A stretch of DNA of 64,000 nt from Roseibacillus persicicus (lineage in GTDB: Bacteria; Verrucomicrobiota; Verrucomicrobiia; Verrucomicrobiales; Akkermansiaceae), in the NCBI RefSeq assembly GCF_014651675.1, contig NZ_BMXI01000013.1, positions 23,740 to 87,739 on the forward strand, given 5' to 3'. Shown here piece after piece: positions 26,288-35,295 of this stretch; position 1 is the first letter of the stretch; each line of letters opens with the position of its first letter. A model generated the notes under the pieces. It had not been told where the DNA came from and ran no database searches. It was given only the letters and a program-made list of their open reading frames with translations. The translations under genes and the position numbers were made by a program.

Positions 26288-29200
26288 TCAGGAGACGAGC
26301 CACTCCGCGGGGAGATGGACTTCGACCCTGTCGATTCGGCCGGTTTGCCGCGTGAGTTCACGAGTGAGCTCCTGATCAAGAATGGCATCTGGCAGCTGGA
26401 GTTCGCAACCGTCTTTGAGGTGAACTACGGCATGGGACCGATTGAGGTCCTCACGGCGGTGATAGACGATCGTGGTTTGGGCCAGGGTGAAGGAGAGGGT
26501 GTCCGCGGGAAGCTCGTCGTGGCTGGGGCCGGATGGTAACCCGGCGAACTCGGCAGCCCGCAACAGGTGGGGCCGGAAGTGCAAGCATCCTTCCTTGAAG
26601 TTGACCCCTAGTTCGCCAAAGCGCGCGAGGATACCCTCCTTCACCTGACCTGTTAGGCCAGGCTGTTGTGCTCCGGCGTGACCCGGGCTGTGCGAGTAGG
26701 GTTCCGAGGGGAAGGCTCCATATCCTTCGGCGGATTGGCGGAAGCCCAGACCGCTTTGGATTTGGTAGTAGCTCTGGGTCAGGCGGGCGCGGAGGTCGTC
26801 TTCGACTTCCTCTTGGGCAGCCTTTAGCGCGGTTTCCTGCGCTGCGACCATTAACTTGGAGACCATGTGCCAATAGACGCATCCCAATCCCTCGTAGCCA
26901 AACATTCTGCCGCTTCGACCGGTAAAGGAGCGATGGTTGAAAGTCTCTTCATAGAGTTCCTCCACCTTGGAGCGATCGGCGGAGACGAGAGGGGCGAACT
27001 CGTCGTCCTTTTCCAAATTCTTGAACACCTTGGCCAAGGCATAGCCATTGGTGAGGGAGTCGTGGAATCGAAAGCCGCACACGGGGTCGGGGACGAGCAG
27101 TCGGAAGTCCTGGGCATGGAGCATTCGGGCAAGCAAAGGAATCGCCAGCGCCTTTTGTGGGGAGACTTGGTTGCATTCCAAAAAGCTGGGAATCTCGGCA
27201 TCGGGATAGAGTAGATAAGTCGGGTGGCGCTGCGAGCGGAGAGCGCTCTCGGGCAGAAGTTCGAGGAGAGTCAGGGATTCTGACGGGCTCAAGAGCCCCG
27301 AGCTAAGGATCGCGACTTGTCCTTCCAACATGACCGAGAGCCGCTCGATGGTGAAGGCGTCTTGATCGCGTGCAATGGCCAGGATGTTGTAGGAGTGCCA
27401 GAGTCCATCCGCCCGGCGGTTCTGCATCAGCGTGCTACGGAGTGCTGAGAGAGCGTTGGCGAGGAAGTCGAGGACGTCCTGACAGGGGACCGTGGCGGGC
27501 TTCCCGGGGCCGTCCTGATAGACCGTGGTCCGGTACTTCTCTACCGAAAGTCCTGAGGTCTTGGCGAGTGCGAAGCGCTCCTCTGGATTGAGTGCTTCGG
27601 CTTGTTTCCAACGTTCGTTAGAAAAGTGGTCCGACAATTCTGCGATGAATTCGGTAAGTGCTGGTGTCAGGGAAAGTGAGTTGCTGTCGTGCTTCTGGAC
27701 CTTGCGACGGAGAAAGGACAGGTAGCGGTAGAGGTAGCTGGCGGTGACCATGGAAAGTCCGCAGCCAGCGAGTGCATTGTTGGCATCGTTCCACTCGGGA
27801 CGCTGGGTATTCATCCAGATCCCACCTCCCGGAATGAGGTTGGCGAGCTTGACGGCAGCAGGGAGAAGAAGTTTCTCAGCAAGAGTGACTTTGATAATGT
27901 TCCCCGATTGATCGCGCAGAAGAAGTCCGTCCGCCCCGACCTCTGCCTTGCGGCTCATGAGGGTGTCGTGGCGTTCCCGATCGAATTCCACGGTATCGCG
28001 GGGATCAGCGAGAGTGTCTTCCCAGCCTTTGAGTCGATAGGGGACATCGGTATAGACGTAGCCGCTGTGGTTCAGGCGACTGGCGATGGCATTGGGGTGA
28101 ATCTTGACGTCCAGCTCGAGGAGTTTCAGGAGGTAGACGATCTGGTGGTCGCCCCAGTAGCCGATGGAGGCCCAGGGGTCGTCTTTGTCGGGGGCCTCCC
28201 AGTCGATCCCTTCGGAGGTGACCCGATAGGGATTGTTGCCATCAATGGTTGAGGCGTTGAGAAACTTGGAGATAAAGCTGCCGACGAAGTCGGGGTAGCT
28301 GAGCGCGAGGGCTTCCCAGTTCTGAAAAATATCGCGCCAGTTGCCTTCGTAGTGGTGGACGGGATGACCCGCCTCGTCTTCGACCCGGATGAAAAAGCGG
28401 TTCCAAGGACGGCTGGGGTCTCCATGGCGACGGCTGACGATGAGGGGGAGATACTCTTCTGTTAGACGAAGGAGGTCGCTGTTGTCCTGTGTTTTGACTT
28501 TCTCTAACAGTTCCCGCCGACTGAGGTCTTCGGGCAGGCTCTGGAGGAAACGTTCGAACTGATTGCAAAGCGGGCGATTGTGAATCGTCAGGTGGGTAAT
28601 GAATTGGTCACGGCGGAAGTGGTAGCCGTTTTCAGGAACACCGCCCCGCATGATATTACTGAGGGCATTGTGATAGTGATAAAGGGCGGTATCACGATCC
28701 GCGGTGTGCTGGAAGCCGTCTGCGGATGCCACCAATTGGCGGAGTTGCTCCCGTCCTTTGGCCACATCGGCCATCACTTCATCGACCAACTGGGCCGGGT
28801 TGGCAAGTTGAAGCTTCAGCTCCGCAACTTCGCTCTGGCTTTGTTCGATCTCCGCAACCATCAGCCATTCGATCGATTCTCCGGGCGCGAGGGTGAGCTC
28901 GCGGGCTGGGAAGAATGCGCCCCGTTTGGCCCGGATGTTTTTGGGTGCAACCGGATTGTTTCCCCTGAGGAAGTCTTCCGCATCGCGTCGGGCCGTATAG
29001 ACGGTTCCATCATCCAGACCGTGGTGCCAGACGGTCGTTGCACGCATGTTTTCCAAAGGGATTGGCTCGTCGGTGATTCCCGCAGCCAGGCGATGCACCA
29101 TCAGGGTGTTGCCGCACTCCAGTTCGCTGACTTTGTATGCATCGGCCAGGCAGCTGTATTCCTGCTGCATTCGGGTGCCCACGCCCGCGGGCAAGAGATT

Positions 29201-29743
29201 TTGCAAACCATCCACGAGGCGCAGTGAGCGGCTTTCACTGCCGTCATTGCTAAGCTTTGCCCGGCGCACAAAGCCGTATTTCTTTGAGAACTGCCAACGA
29301 TAGGTAAAGCGCAGTGCCAGCTCCTCGTGGCGCTCGTCGAAGACGACCTCGTCGCCGAGAAGGCTCTTCATCAGGCGGCGACGAGTGGGGGTGAGAAGGG
29401 CGATGGAAGGGCGGAAGGGATTCCACAGAACCCCATCTGAAACGATTGCCGTCCATGGACCGGTGATGTTCCAGTTGCCCATGATCTTGTCCACGGTTTC
29501 GTAGGGAAAGAGGGCGGTCTCGGCCGATTCGCGCCCGGCTGTTAGAGCGCCATCACTGCTGCAGAACAGCCATTGGTCGCCGGAGCCAACAATGTTGAGA
29601 AAGAAGGGTTCGAAGGACTCCATTTCCTCGATGACGACATACTCCTCTCCGGAATCAACCGTCCAGCGATTCGCAGATTGGAAGCGGGTGCTGGGGGTCG
29701 ATGGGACTTCAAAGAGTGTCTCTGGTTTTCGAGGCTGAGTCAT
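26288..29743 (-). CDS. Probable beta-1,3-glucan phosphorylase (GH149/GH161-like)
   Basis: A 1151-residue cytoplasmic protein without signal peptide. The N-terminal 320 residues are beta-rich (MGNWNITGPWTAIVSDG; LTLAPGESIEWLMVAEIEQ), as in the super-sandwich of GH94-type phosphorylases. The middle is an (alpha/alpha)6 barrel with YEGNWRDIFQNWEALALSYP, SIGYWGDHQIVYLLKLLEL and RPEWNDANNALAG, whose Asp (residue 653) corresponds in position to the GH94 catalytic acid. Size and plan fit GH149 and GH161, whose known members phosphorolyse beta-1,3-glucans to glucose 1-phosphate. A GH81 glucanase and a symporter in the same locus support this. ATG 29743 is chosen over an in-frame upstream extension. 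Confidence 0.72.
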   Translation of the reverse strand: MTQPRKPETLFEVPSTPSTRFQSANRWTVDSGEEYVVIEEMESFEPFFLNIVGSGDQWLFCSSDGALTAGRESAETALFPYETVDKIMGNWNITGPWTAIVSDGVLWNPFRPSIALLTPTRRRLMKSLLGDEVVFDERHEELALRFTYRWQFSKKYGFVRRAKLSNDGSESRSLRLVDGLQNLLPAGVGTRMQQEYSCLADAYKVSELECGNTLMVHRLAAGITDEPIPLENMRATTVWHHGLDDGTVYTARRDAEDFLRGNNPVAPKNIRAKRGAFFPARELTLAPGESIEWLMVAEIEQSQSEVAELKLQLANPAQLVDEVMADVAKGREQLRQLVASADGFQHTADRDTALYHYHNALSNIMRGGVPENGYHFRRDQFITHLTIHNRPLCNQFERFLQSLPEDLSRRELLEKVKTQDNSDLLRLTEEYLPLIVSRRHGDPSRPWNRFFIRVEDEAGHPVHHYEGNWRDIFQNWEALALSYPDFVGSFISKFLNASTIDGNNPYRVTSEGIDWEAPDKDDPWASIGYWGDHQIVYLLKLLELDVKIHPNAIASRLNHSGYVYTDVPYRLKGWEDTLADPRDTVEFDRERHDTLMSRKAEVGADGLLLRDQSGNIIKVTLAEKLLLPAAVKLANLIPGGGIWMNTQRPEWNDANNALAGCGLSMVTASYLYRYLSFLRRKVQKHDSNSLSLTPALTEFIAELSDHFSNERWKQAEALNPEERFALAKTSGLSVEKYRTTVYQDGPGKPATVPCQDVLDFLANALSALRSTLMQNRRADGLWHSYNILAIARDQDAFTIERLSVMLEGQVAILSSGLLSPSESLTLLELLPESALRSQRHPTYLLYPDAEIPSFLECNQVSPQKALAIPLLARMLHAQDFRLLVPDPVCGFRFHDSLTNGYALAKVFKNLEKDDEFAPLVSADRSKVEELYEETFNHRSFTGRSGRMFGYEGLGCVYWHMVSKLMVAAQETALKAAQEEVEDDLRARLTQSYYQIQSGLGFRQSAEGYGAFPSEPYSHSPGHAGAQQPGLTGQVKEGILARFGELGVNFKEGCLHFRPHLLRAAEFAGLPSGPSHDELPADTLSFTLAQTTIVYHRREDLNRSHAVVHLKDGCELQLPDAILDQELTRELTRQTGRIDRVEVHLPAEWLVS

Positions 29744-29823
29744 TATGGACGGAGAATTCAAAGTTTTTAGGAGAGTGGAAAGTGAGAGCCAGGATCGGCT
29801 AAGGAAGGTGAACTGCAACATGG

Positions 29824-29839
29824 TTGCATGAAATTGCAG
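29824..29839 (+). promoter_or_regulatory. 16-bp regulon element, site a (phosphorylase operon)
   Basis: TTGCATGAAATTGCAG, 81 bases before the phosphorylase ATG. It is the only one of six copies that reads opposite to its gene, which is tolerable because the TGCA-N6-TGCA core is symmetric. An adjacent inverted repeat TGCAAC-ATG-GTTGCA (29814-29828) overlaps it. Confidence 0.6.
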
Positions 29840-29987
29840 AACGGGTCAAGTGTACGGTTACGAATAAAAAAAGGAAAGAAGAACGGCGCATCTGTTCTTC
29901 TCGAGATGAGAAGGCAGAGACGCCGAACTTTTGGATTTCCGGGAAAGGGGCGCGAGTCGGAGAACTCCAGATCCGGAGGAAGGCGCG

Positions 29988-30662
29988 CTAGGGCTTGGGC
30001 TTTTCCGCAAGGCGGACTTCAGTGACGAACTTGCATTCCACTGGACCAAGCGCGGCATTGCTGCTGGGGACCAGGAAAACGAGTTGGCGCATGTCGCTGC
30101 GATGCTCCCAGACGGCGGTATAGAAAGGTTTTTGCAAATTGTCGGCGAGGAAGAGAAAGGCTTCCAGATTGCGGGATTTTCCACCCGGCTCGATGTCTAC
30201 GGGCTTCCACCCGGGCGAAAGTTTCACTCCTTTTTTCTCAAAGCCAAAGGCGAGTTTTTTGTTGGTAATGTTGAAGATGCGCATGGTGCCCCACTTGAAG
30301 TCCGATTGGGCATCCTCCACGATTACGGGCTTCAGTCCGAAGGGCGTGCCGCGATCGGGCATGAGAATGACGAGCGGATTCTGAGTTCCCGCTGGGATGG
30401 CGAGAGGGATGGAAAGGGGTTTTCCATCCTCACCGGGGCGGTCGGGGGCCACAAGCCGGAGACCGTTGGTATCCTCGGGGATTGTGATCGGAGTGGTGCG
30501 GGCGGATGGATGCATGTAGGGCACTTCGAGGGTTTTCTCACCTTTTCCAATGGTCAGTTTGCGGGCCGCGACTTCATTGTCCCAAGCGAGGATTTGCAGA
30601 GAACCGGCCAAGAGCGGGTGGGCTGTTAGAAAGAGGGTGGTGAGGAGGGTTAGGGTTTTCAT
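29988..30662 (-). CDS. Secreted partner protein of the pilin-like cassette, copy 1
   Basis: A 224-residue exported protein with signal peptide MKTLTLLTTLFLTAHPLLAG and no membrane segment after it. The sequence is beta-rich and of no family I can name. Its ATG shares a base with the TAA of the giant pilin-like gene upstream (TAATG), so translation is coupled and the two products are probably needed together. The 228-residue protein at 48.7-49.4 kb holds the same position behind the second pilin-like gene and shares short similar stretches (FNITNKKLAFGFEKKGVKLSPG against ANLSPARVRGKLGKQQVTLKPG), so this is a duplicated two-gene module. Confidence 0.75.
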   Translation of the reverse strand: MKTLTLLTTLFLTAHPLLAGSLQILAWDNEVAARKLTIGKGEKTLEVPYMHPSARTTPITIPEDTNGLRLVAPDRPGEDGKPLSIPLAIPAGTQNPLVILMPDRGTPFGLKPVIVEDAQSDFKWGTMRIFNITNKKLAFGFEKKGVKLSPGWKPVDIEPGGKSRNLEAFLFLADNLQKPFYTAVWEHRSDMRQLVFLVPSSNAALGPVECKFVTEVRLAEKPKP

Positions 30663-33600
30663 TATGCGGAAAGATTGGGGGAAGTGCCTTGGATTTCGGT
30701 TTCGGAAAGATAGCGAAAGGATGTGACCCGGAGGCGCCGTCCAAATTTTTGATTGGTCTCATTCAACTCGCTAGTGGGAGTGGCCTTGTCGTCGGAAGAG
30801 TCCACAAAATCAGGATATCGCTGCACGGTGGCCTCGGCCCAAACTTGGGCAAGGATCCGACCAGAACGGTCGCGTGAGGTGCCGTAGCCTCGAACGGTGA
30901 AGGTGTCCGAACGGACGGTAATGATTGAGGCCAGAGGTTTGAGTACGTCGGCTTGCGTCAAGTAGCCGGGGATGCCGACTCCGGTATTGGCGGGGCTGAT
31001 ATTGGAGCGGGCGGAGCGCGAATAGCTGCGGGTGCTGAACTCTTCCACGAGGGCGTCCTCGTTGAGGCTGCTTTGGTCGATAGCCTCTTGCAGCACTCCA
31101 GCCAAGCCGAGTTCATCGGAGCTGACCCGGCGGTTGACGAATTCGCCGAGAGACAGGAAGGGACCACGGGCACGAATTCTCTCCACCAGCTTTTCAGCCA
31201 GAGTTTCGATCTGATTGTCACTCAGGGTGCGGAATCCCTGCCAGATGTCGTTGGCCTCGCCAACGGGATCGCGGAAGCGGGGAAAGGGCGTGGTGCCACT
31301 CGCTATCTCCGTGGTATTCCCCTCCACCTCGAAGCTTGCGCCGCGCAGCCCGCTGAGAATTGCCTTCCAGGAGGCGACGCTGGTCGAGTTGACATTGAAG
31401 GCTCCGTCGACCATCAGCTCGCCGGCGATTTTCAAGCAACCGATGGGCTCACTCAGGCTCTCGACGAGGCCGTCTTCACTCGCACTCGCTGGGTTGGCGA
31501 GTTTCATCCGGGGATTGCGCAAGGAAGCATTAGTCGGGCTTTCAAAGAAGTCCTCCAGAATCGCGGAGACTGGTTTTTGCACTTGGGCCACTTCACGATC
31601 CCAGACTCCTTCTTCACCGGAGGCCGATGAGCGGCTGAGGGTCGGTGCCGCTCCGCTGAAGAAAAATCCGTCCCAGAGGGCCTCGTTGACCAAATAGCAA
31701 TGGTCGATCTGAAGCGCTCCTTCGCTCACCCGGTCGCGTCGAACGTAGGCGCTTGCCCAACTGTTGGCCAACTGGTTGGCGGGGGAGTAAGGGCTGGAAC
31801 TGAGGTCGCAGTGTTGGAAGGCGGCGAGGGAAAGGAGAGGAGCGGAAGGAATCTCGAAAAACGACAAGTGGGTGCGTCCTCCGATGGGTGTTTGCGAAGA
31901 GCCGTAATAGGCGGAGCGCCCGCCGTTGGCTGATTGCAAGACTCCGCTGAAGGAGGAGACCGACCTCATGCGTGTTTGATACTGAGGGCCAGCCTTGAAG
32001 TCGGCATTGGTGATGAAGGGATTCATCCAGGGTTGGCGCGGGTTGCCGGTGTAGAGCAAATCCGCGACCTGAACATTGACGCCCTCGCTCGCCACGCGGT
32101 GATAGGACTCGATCACGCCAATGGGCACGGGTTCGGCCGAGAGTTGCGAGTAGGTGACGCGGGGGGACTCGAAGCGGACTGTTTCTCCGGTTTTGGAGAA
32201 GTTGCTCATCAGGATGTCGGCGATAGCCTTGCCGCGATCTTCCTCGGTGGGATCGGAACCGCGGGCCCGGGTGGCGTCTTCCAGGGAGATGTAGAAAGGG
32301 TAGTCCTCGCCGGGGATGGCCTGAAAGGTGAGCTGGGCGCTGTGATCGTTCTTGAGCTTTCTCACGAAGCCTTCGTTGCGCCGGAAATTCTTGGTGGGGA
32401 TGGAAAGTCCGCCTTTGGTTGAAAACTGATCCAGACTGTCAACGGGACGGAGAAAGACAGTCCGGTCGCGGATGGAGCCCTCCACATCGAAGTTTTTGTG
32501 GGTTTGTTCCGCCGGGGCAAAGACGCGGACTTCACCGGGCTCGAAGCTGATCGTCTTGCCGCCTCCGCTTTCGCTCAGGGGTTTTCCATCCGCAGTGATG
32601 GCCGCGTAGAAATAGGGGTTCACGCTTCGCCCGTGGCCTTGATTGATGAACTGCAGGCTCATGAGGCCGGAGGTATACATTGACTCGTTGGATACCTGTC
32701 GGCCTGCGGGATTGAAGGTGCGCCACTGGAAGTCATATGGCAGGTCGAGCCATGCGTGGGCCACGCAACCTTCGACCTCCAGCGCGACATTGTAGGGATT
32801 CCACAAGGTGATGACGGGGGTGATGATGAGGCGAAGTTCATCCGCTTCATTCATCCCTCCGCTGACGAGAAACATGATGCGGTCCATAACGGGGCGGATG
32901 CCCATCTGGGTCTGACTTGCCTCCACGGTCTCGGCGGGGGGAGGATAGTACCCGCGGGGGACGCTCTGGGGAGTGGCGGCGATGTGATCGCTCTCCCGCT
33001 CAAAGACCGTCAGACCTTCCTCGGACTGATAGAGATGGTAGGGGATGCGATAATAGGAACGCAGCGAGTGGAAGGTTGGCACGGCAGTGACTGGAAAGTT
33101 GTGTTGCACATTCGCGGGCCAGAATTGCTTGGGAAAGTCGAGGTTGCCGCTATCCGCCAACGGGGCGTAAAGCGGGCGTTGATTCTGATAGCTGCCCGGG
33201 GTGTTGAACTCGCCTTCCGCTCCGGCATGAAAGGGGTTGGGCAAGGTGGCACCTTCGCTAGACCAGGTGGCGGCATTGAAGTCCGATTCCGACATCTCGA
33301 AGCCCAAGCTCATGTCCACCTTCAGGCCGCCCTCAACGACGTTGGTTAGAAGGCCCGCGCTGGTTGTAGTGAAATCCGCCGCCGCTTGATTCGAGTTGCC
33401 GCCACTAAAGAGATCCTGGTCCAGGGAGCTTTGGCCAAGGCTGGTGACCCGTCCGGCGCGCTTGTTCCACTCGTCATCGGGTTGCTTGAAAATGTCGCCT
33501 TCGACGTGGGGTCTGGGCTGCGCTTGTAGATCGTCGTTTCCGATGCGGTCGGCCTCCTCCGGGCCGGCGACATTGATCTTGGCCTTAGTGTTTTCCTGCG

Positions 33601-34171
33601 AAACTGCCCAAGCCAAACTCCCCTTTCCGTCGCCCAATTCGACAAGCGAGCCCTTCAAAGCGAATCCATCGTTCTCTTGACTGAAAAGCACCATGGCTTG
33701 ACCCGAGGTGTCACCGGTTTGAGCCCAGTCCGCCTTTTCCAAGTCCTCGTCCCTGCCGGACACCAGCCAGCGAAGAAAGCGGCTATTCTTTTCTCCCTCA
33801 TAGTTGATGTCACCGTCGGTCGGGTTCTTGGACAACTTGGGTGACCAGGACTCCCATACGCCCAAGGCATGAGTTTCTCCCGAGTCCCTCAACATTGAGC
33901 CATTGGCAGTTACTCGACGATCATCGCCCAGGGTTAACTGCAATTCCGCAACCGCCATGTTGATGGCCAATCGCGCATTGGCCCGTGCCTCGGCTTGTGC
34001 CTGATCCGCATTGGCTGCTCTCATGGTGAGGCTGGAAAGGCTCAAGAGTCCCACCGCGATTAACGACAAGAGAATCATCATGGTCACCGTGATGATGAGA
34101 GAGAATCCGTTTTTCGCGGCAAGGGATTGCAATCCAGAGACTTGGTGCGGATTGGATGATGAATTCTTCAT
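30662..34171 (-). CDS. Verru_Chthon cassette protein A-like giant pilin-like protein, copy 1
   Basis: A 1169-residue protein. The N-terminus carries a 22-residue leader ending NG, then FSLIITVTMMILLSLIAVGLLSLSS, a type IV prepilin-like cleavage and methylation site plus helix. The usual Glu at mature position 5 is Ile, as in the tip pseudopilin GspK of type II secretion systems. The large periplasmic or surface part ends with segments such as ARGPFLSLGEFVNRR and VQRYPDFVDSS...FGRRLRVTSFRYL, also found in copy 2. TIGRFAM describes protein A as part of a four-gene pseudopilin cassette; here only A is present. The 16-bp regulon element lies 45 bases upstream, tying it to the glucan genes. Confidence 0.83.
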   Translation of the reverse strand: MKNSSSNPHQVSGLQSLAAKNGFSLIITVTMMILLSLIAVGLLSLSSLTMRAANADQAQAEARANARLAINMAVAELQLTLGDDRRVTANGSMLRDSGETHALGVWESWSPKLSKNPTDGDINYEGEKNSRFLRWLVSGRDEDLEKADWAQTGDTSGQAMVLFSQENDGFALKGSLVELGDGKGSLAWAVSQENTKAKINVAGPEEADRIGNDDLQAQPRPHVEGDIFKQPDDEWNKRAGRVTSLGQSSLDQDLFSGGNSNQAAADFTTTSAGLLTNVVEGGLKVDMSLGFEMSESDFNAATWSSEGATLPNPFHAGAEGEFNTPGSYQNQRPLYAPLADSGNLDFPKQFWPANVQHNFPVTAVPTFHSLRSYYRIPYHLYQSEEGLTVFERESDHIAATPQSVPRGYYPPPAETVEASQTQMGIRPVMDRIMFLVSGGMNEADELRLIITPVITLWNPYNVALEVEGCVAHAWLDLPYDFQWRTFNPAGRQVSNESMYTSGLMSLQFINQGHGRSVNPYFYAAITADGKPLSESGGGKTISFEPGEVRVFAPAEQTHKNFDVEGSIRDRTVFLRPVDSLDQFSTKGGLSIPTKNFRRNEGFVRKLKNDHSAQLTFQAIPGEDYPFYISLEDATRARGSDPTEEDRGKAIADILMSNFSKTGETVRFESPRVTYSQLSAEPVPIGVIESYHRVASEGVNVQVADLLYTGNPRQPWMNPFITNADFKAGPQYQTRMRSVSSFSGVLQSANGGRSAYYGSSQTPIGGRTHLSFFEIPSAPLLSLAAFQHCDLSSSPYSPANQLANSWASAYVRRDRVSEGALQIDHCYLVNEALWDGFFFSGAAPTLSRSSASGEEGVWDREVAQVQKPVSAILEDFFESPTNASLRNPRMKLANPASASEDGLVESLSEPIGCLKIAGELMVDGAFNVNSTSVASWKAILSGLRGASFEVEGNTTEIASGTTPFPRFRDPVGEANDIWQGFRTLSDNQIETLAEKLVERIRARGPFLSLGEFVNRRVSSDELGLAGVLQEAIDQSSLNEDALVEEFSTRSYSRSARSNISPANTGVGIPGYLTQADVLKPLASIITVRSDTFTVRGYGTSRDRSGRILAQVWAEATVQRYPDFVDSSDDKATPTSELNETNQKFGRRLRVTSFRYLSETEIQGTSPNLSA

Positions 34172-34215
34172 GGGACTCGATTAGGGAAAAAGCCAAGCTT
34201 GTGATTAAGACGGCT

Positions 34216-34231
34216 ATGTAACTTTATGCAA
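34216..34231 (-). promoter_or_regulatory. 16-bp regulon element, site b (pilin-like cassette 1)
   Basis: On the minus strand TTGCATAAAGTTACAT, ending 45 bases before the ATG of the giant pilin-like gene. It differs at one position from site d at the CBM gene. Confidence 0.65.
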
Positions 34232-34364
34232 TCTAAGTGAAAAGTGTGCGAGCACAAGAAAAATTGGGGGCGAATCGAGAATACATTGTGACCACAATGG
34301 TTGGCGGCTCACATTTTTCAGGTGAGGGGTCACTAACAGTGAGGCGAGAGGAACGCTGTTAGGT

Positions 34365-35267
34365 CTAACAACGCGATGAGTTTAATCGAATGGTGACAGT
34401 CCAATCTCGTTTTTCGTGCCTTTCCATTCGGGTCAGGGAGCTGGCAGGGAGTTCGCTGAGCCGGTCAAAGGCGCCATTGGTCGGCTCGATGGCCCAGTGA
34501 TGGAGACCTTTCCAAGCTCCCCGGGTTACCCAAATCCCAGCCCATGGAAAGAGGTCGGAGGGCCACGAGAGTTCCAATGCGCTCTTGGCGCCCTGGACCT
34601 TGGCCATGCCTTGCTGGAAAGGTCCAAGAAAGACTTTTGCAGACGAAGGAATGGTGCTTCCTGTGTCTCCGCGGGAAAGGTCTTGTCCGGGAAGGGGGGA
34701 GGGCCAGGATAGGGCTTCTCCGCTTGGGCTGCGGCAGGTTTCGGGCCGGTCTTCGAAGGTCATAATGTCGCCGTCTTCCAACTTGAGGAGAGCGTGCCAG
34801 GCCCACTGGAATGGGATTGTGTCGGGTGAACAATTTTCCAGCCGATAGCGCATGGTGATGGTGTCTCCTTCCAACCGGATGGCTCGTTTGAGAATCAGGG
34901 GCAGAGATTGGAGATGCCAGAGGCAAACGAGATCGCGGCCTTCGATCGAGAAGCCCGGAGCAGTTCGCCAAAGCTCGCCATGATCGGTGAACCGCCGGTT
35001 CCCGATGCGGCAGGGGAGGACAGTCGGGAGACATTCGTCGAGTCCAGCGCCGGGGCCGGAGTCATAGCGCTCGGGGTCGTCCGGATGCCAGAGCCGGCGT
35101 CTATCCGAGGGAGACCAACCATCCAGCCATTCGCGACTATTCAGTTTGTCGTAAATGGAGACGACTCTCCCGCCTAGCTCCGGAACCAGGATTAGGTTTA
35201 TCTGCTTGTTCGAAATGGTATGGCACACGAACCCTTCAACGACCTGGGTGCTGAGTTCGGTATTCAT
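34365..35267 (-). CDS. Aldose 1-epimerase-like (galactose mutarotase superfamily) protein
   Basis: A 300-residue cytoplasmic protein with the mutarotase beta-super-sandwich: INLILVPELGGRVVSIYDKL near residue 25, DECLPTVLP, DHGELWRTAP around 115-125 and LHHWAIEPTNGAFDRLSEL near the end. The HGELW motif supplies the family His, and the EPTNG motif the Glu. Members interconvert sugar anomers or act on related carbohydrates. It follows the GH81 gene by 28 bases, so it probably works on glucose or gluco-oligosaccharides released from beta-1,3-glucan. The exact substrate is not shown by the sequence. Confidence 0.82.
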   Translation of the reverse strand: MNTELSTQVVEGFVCHTISNKQINLILVPELGGRVVSIYDKLNSREWLDGWSPSDRRRLWHPDDPERYDSGPGAGLDECLPTVLPCRIGNRRFTDHGELWRTAPGFSIEGRDLVCLWHLQSLPLILKRAIRLEGDTITMRYRLENCSPDTIPFQWAWHALLKLEDGDIMTFEDRPETCRSPSGEALSWPSPLPGQDLSRGDTGSTIPSSAKVFLGPFQQGMAKVQGAKSALELSWPSDLFPWAGIWVTRGAWKGLHHWAIEPTNGAFDRLSELPASSLTRMERHEKRDWTVTIRLNSSRC

Positions 35268-35295
35268 CCGGTAGGGGAACAGCCTTGGGAGCGCG

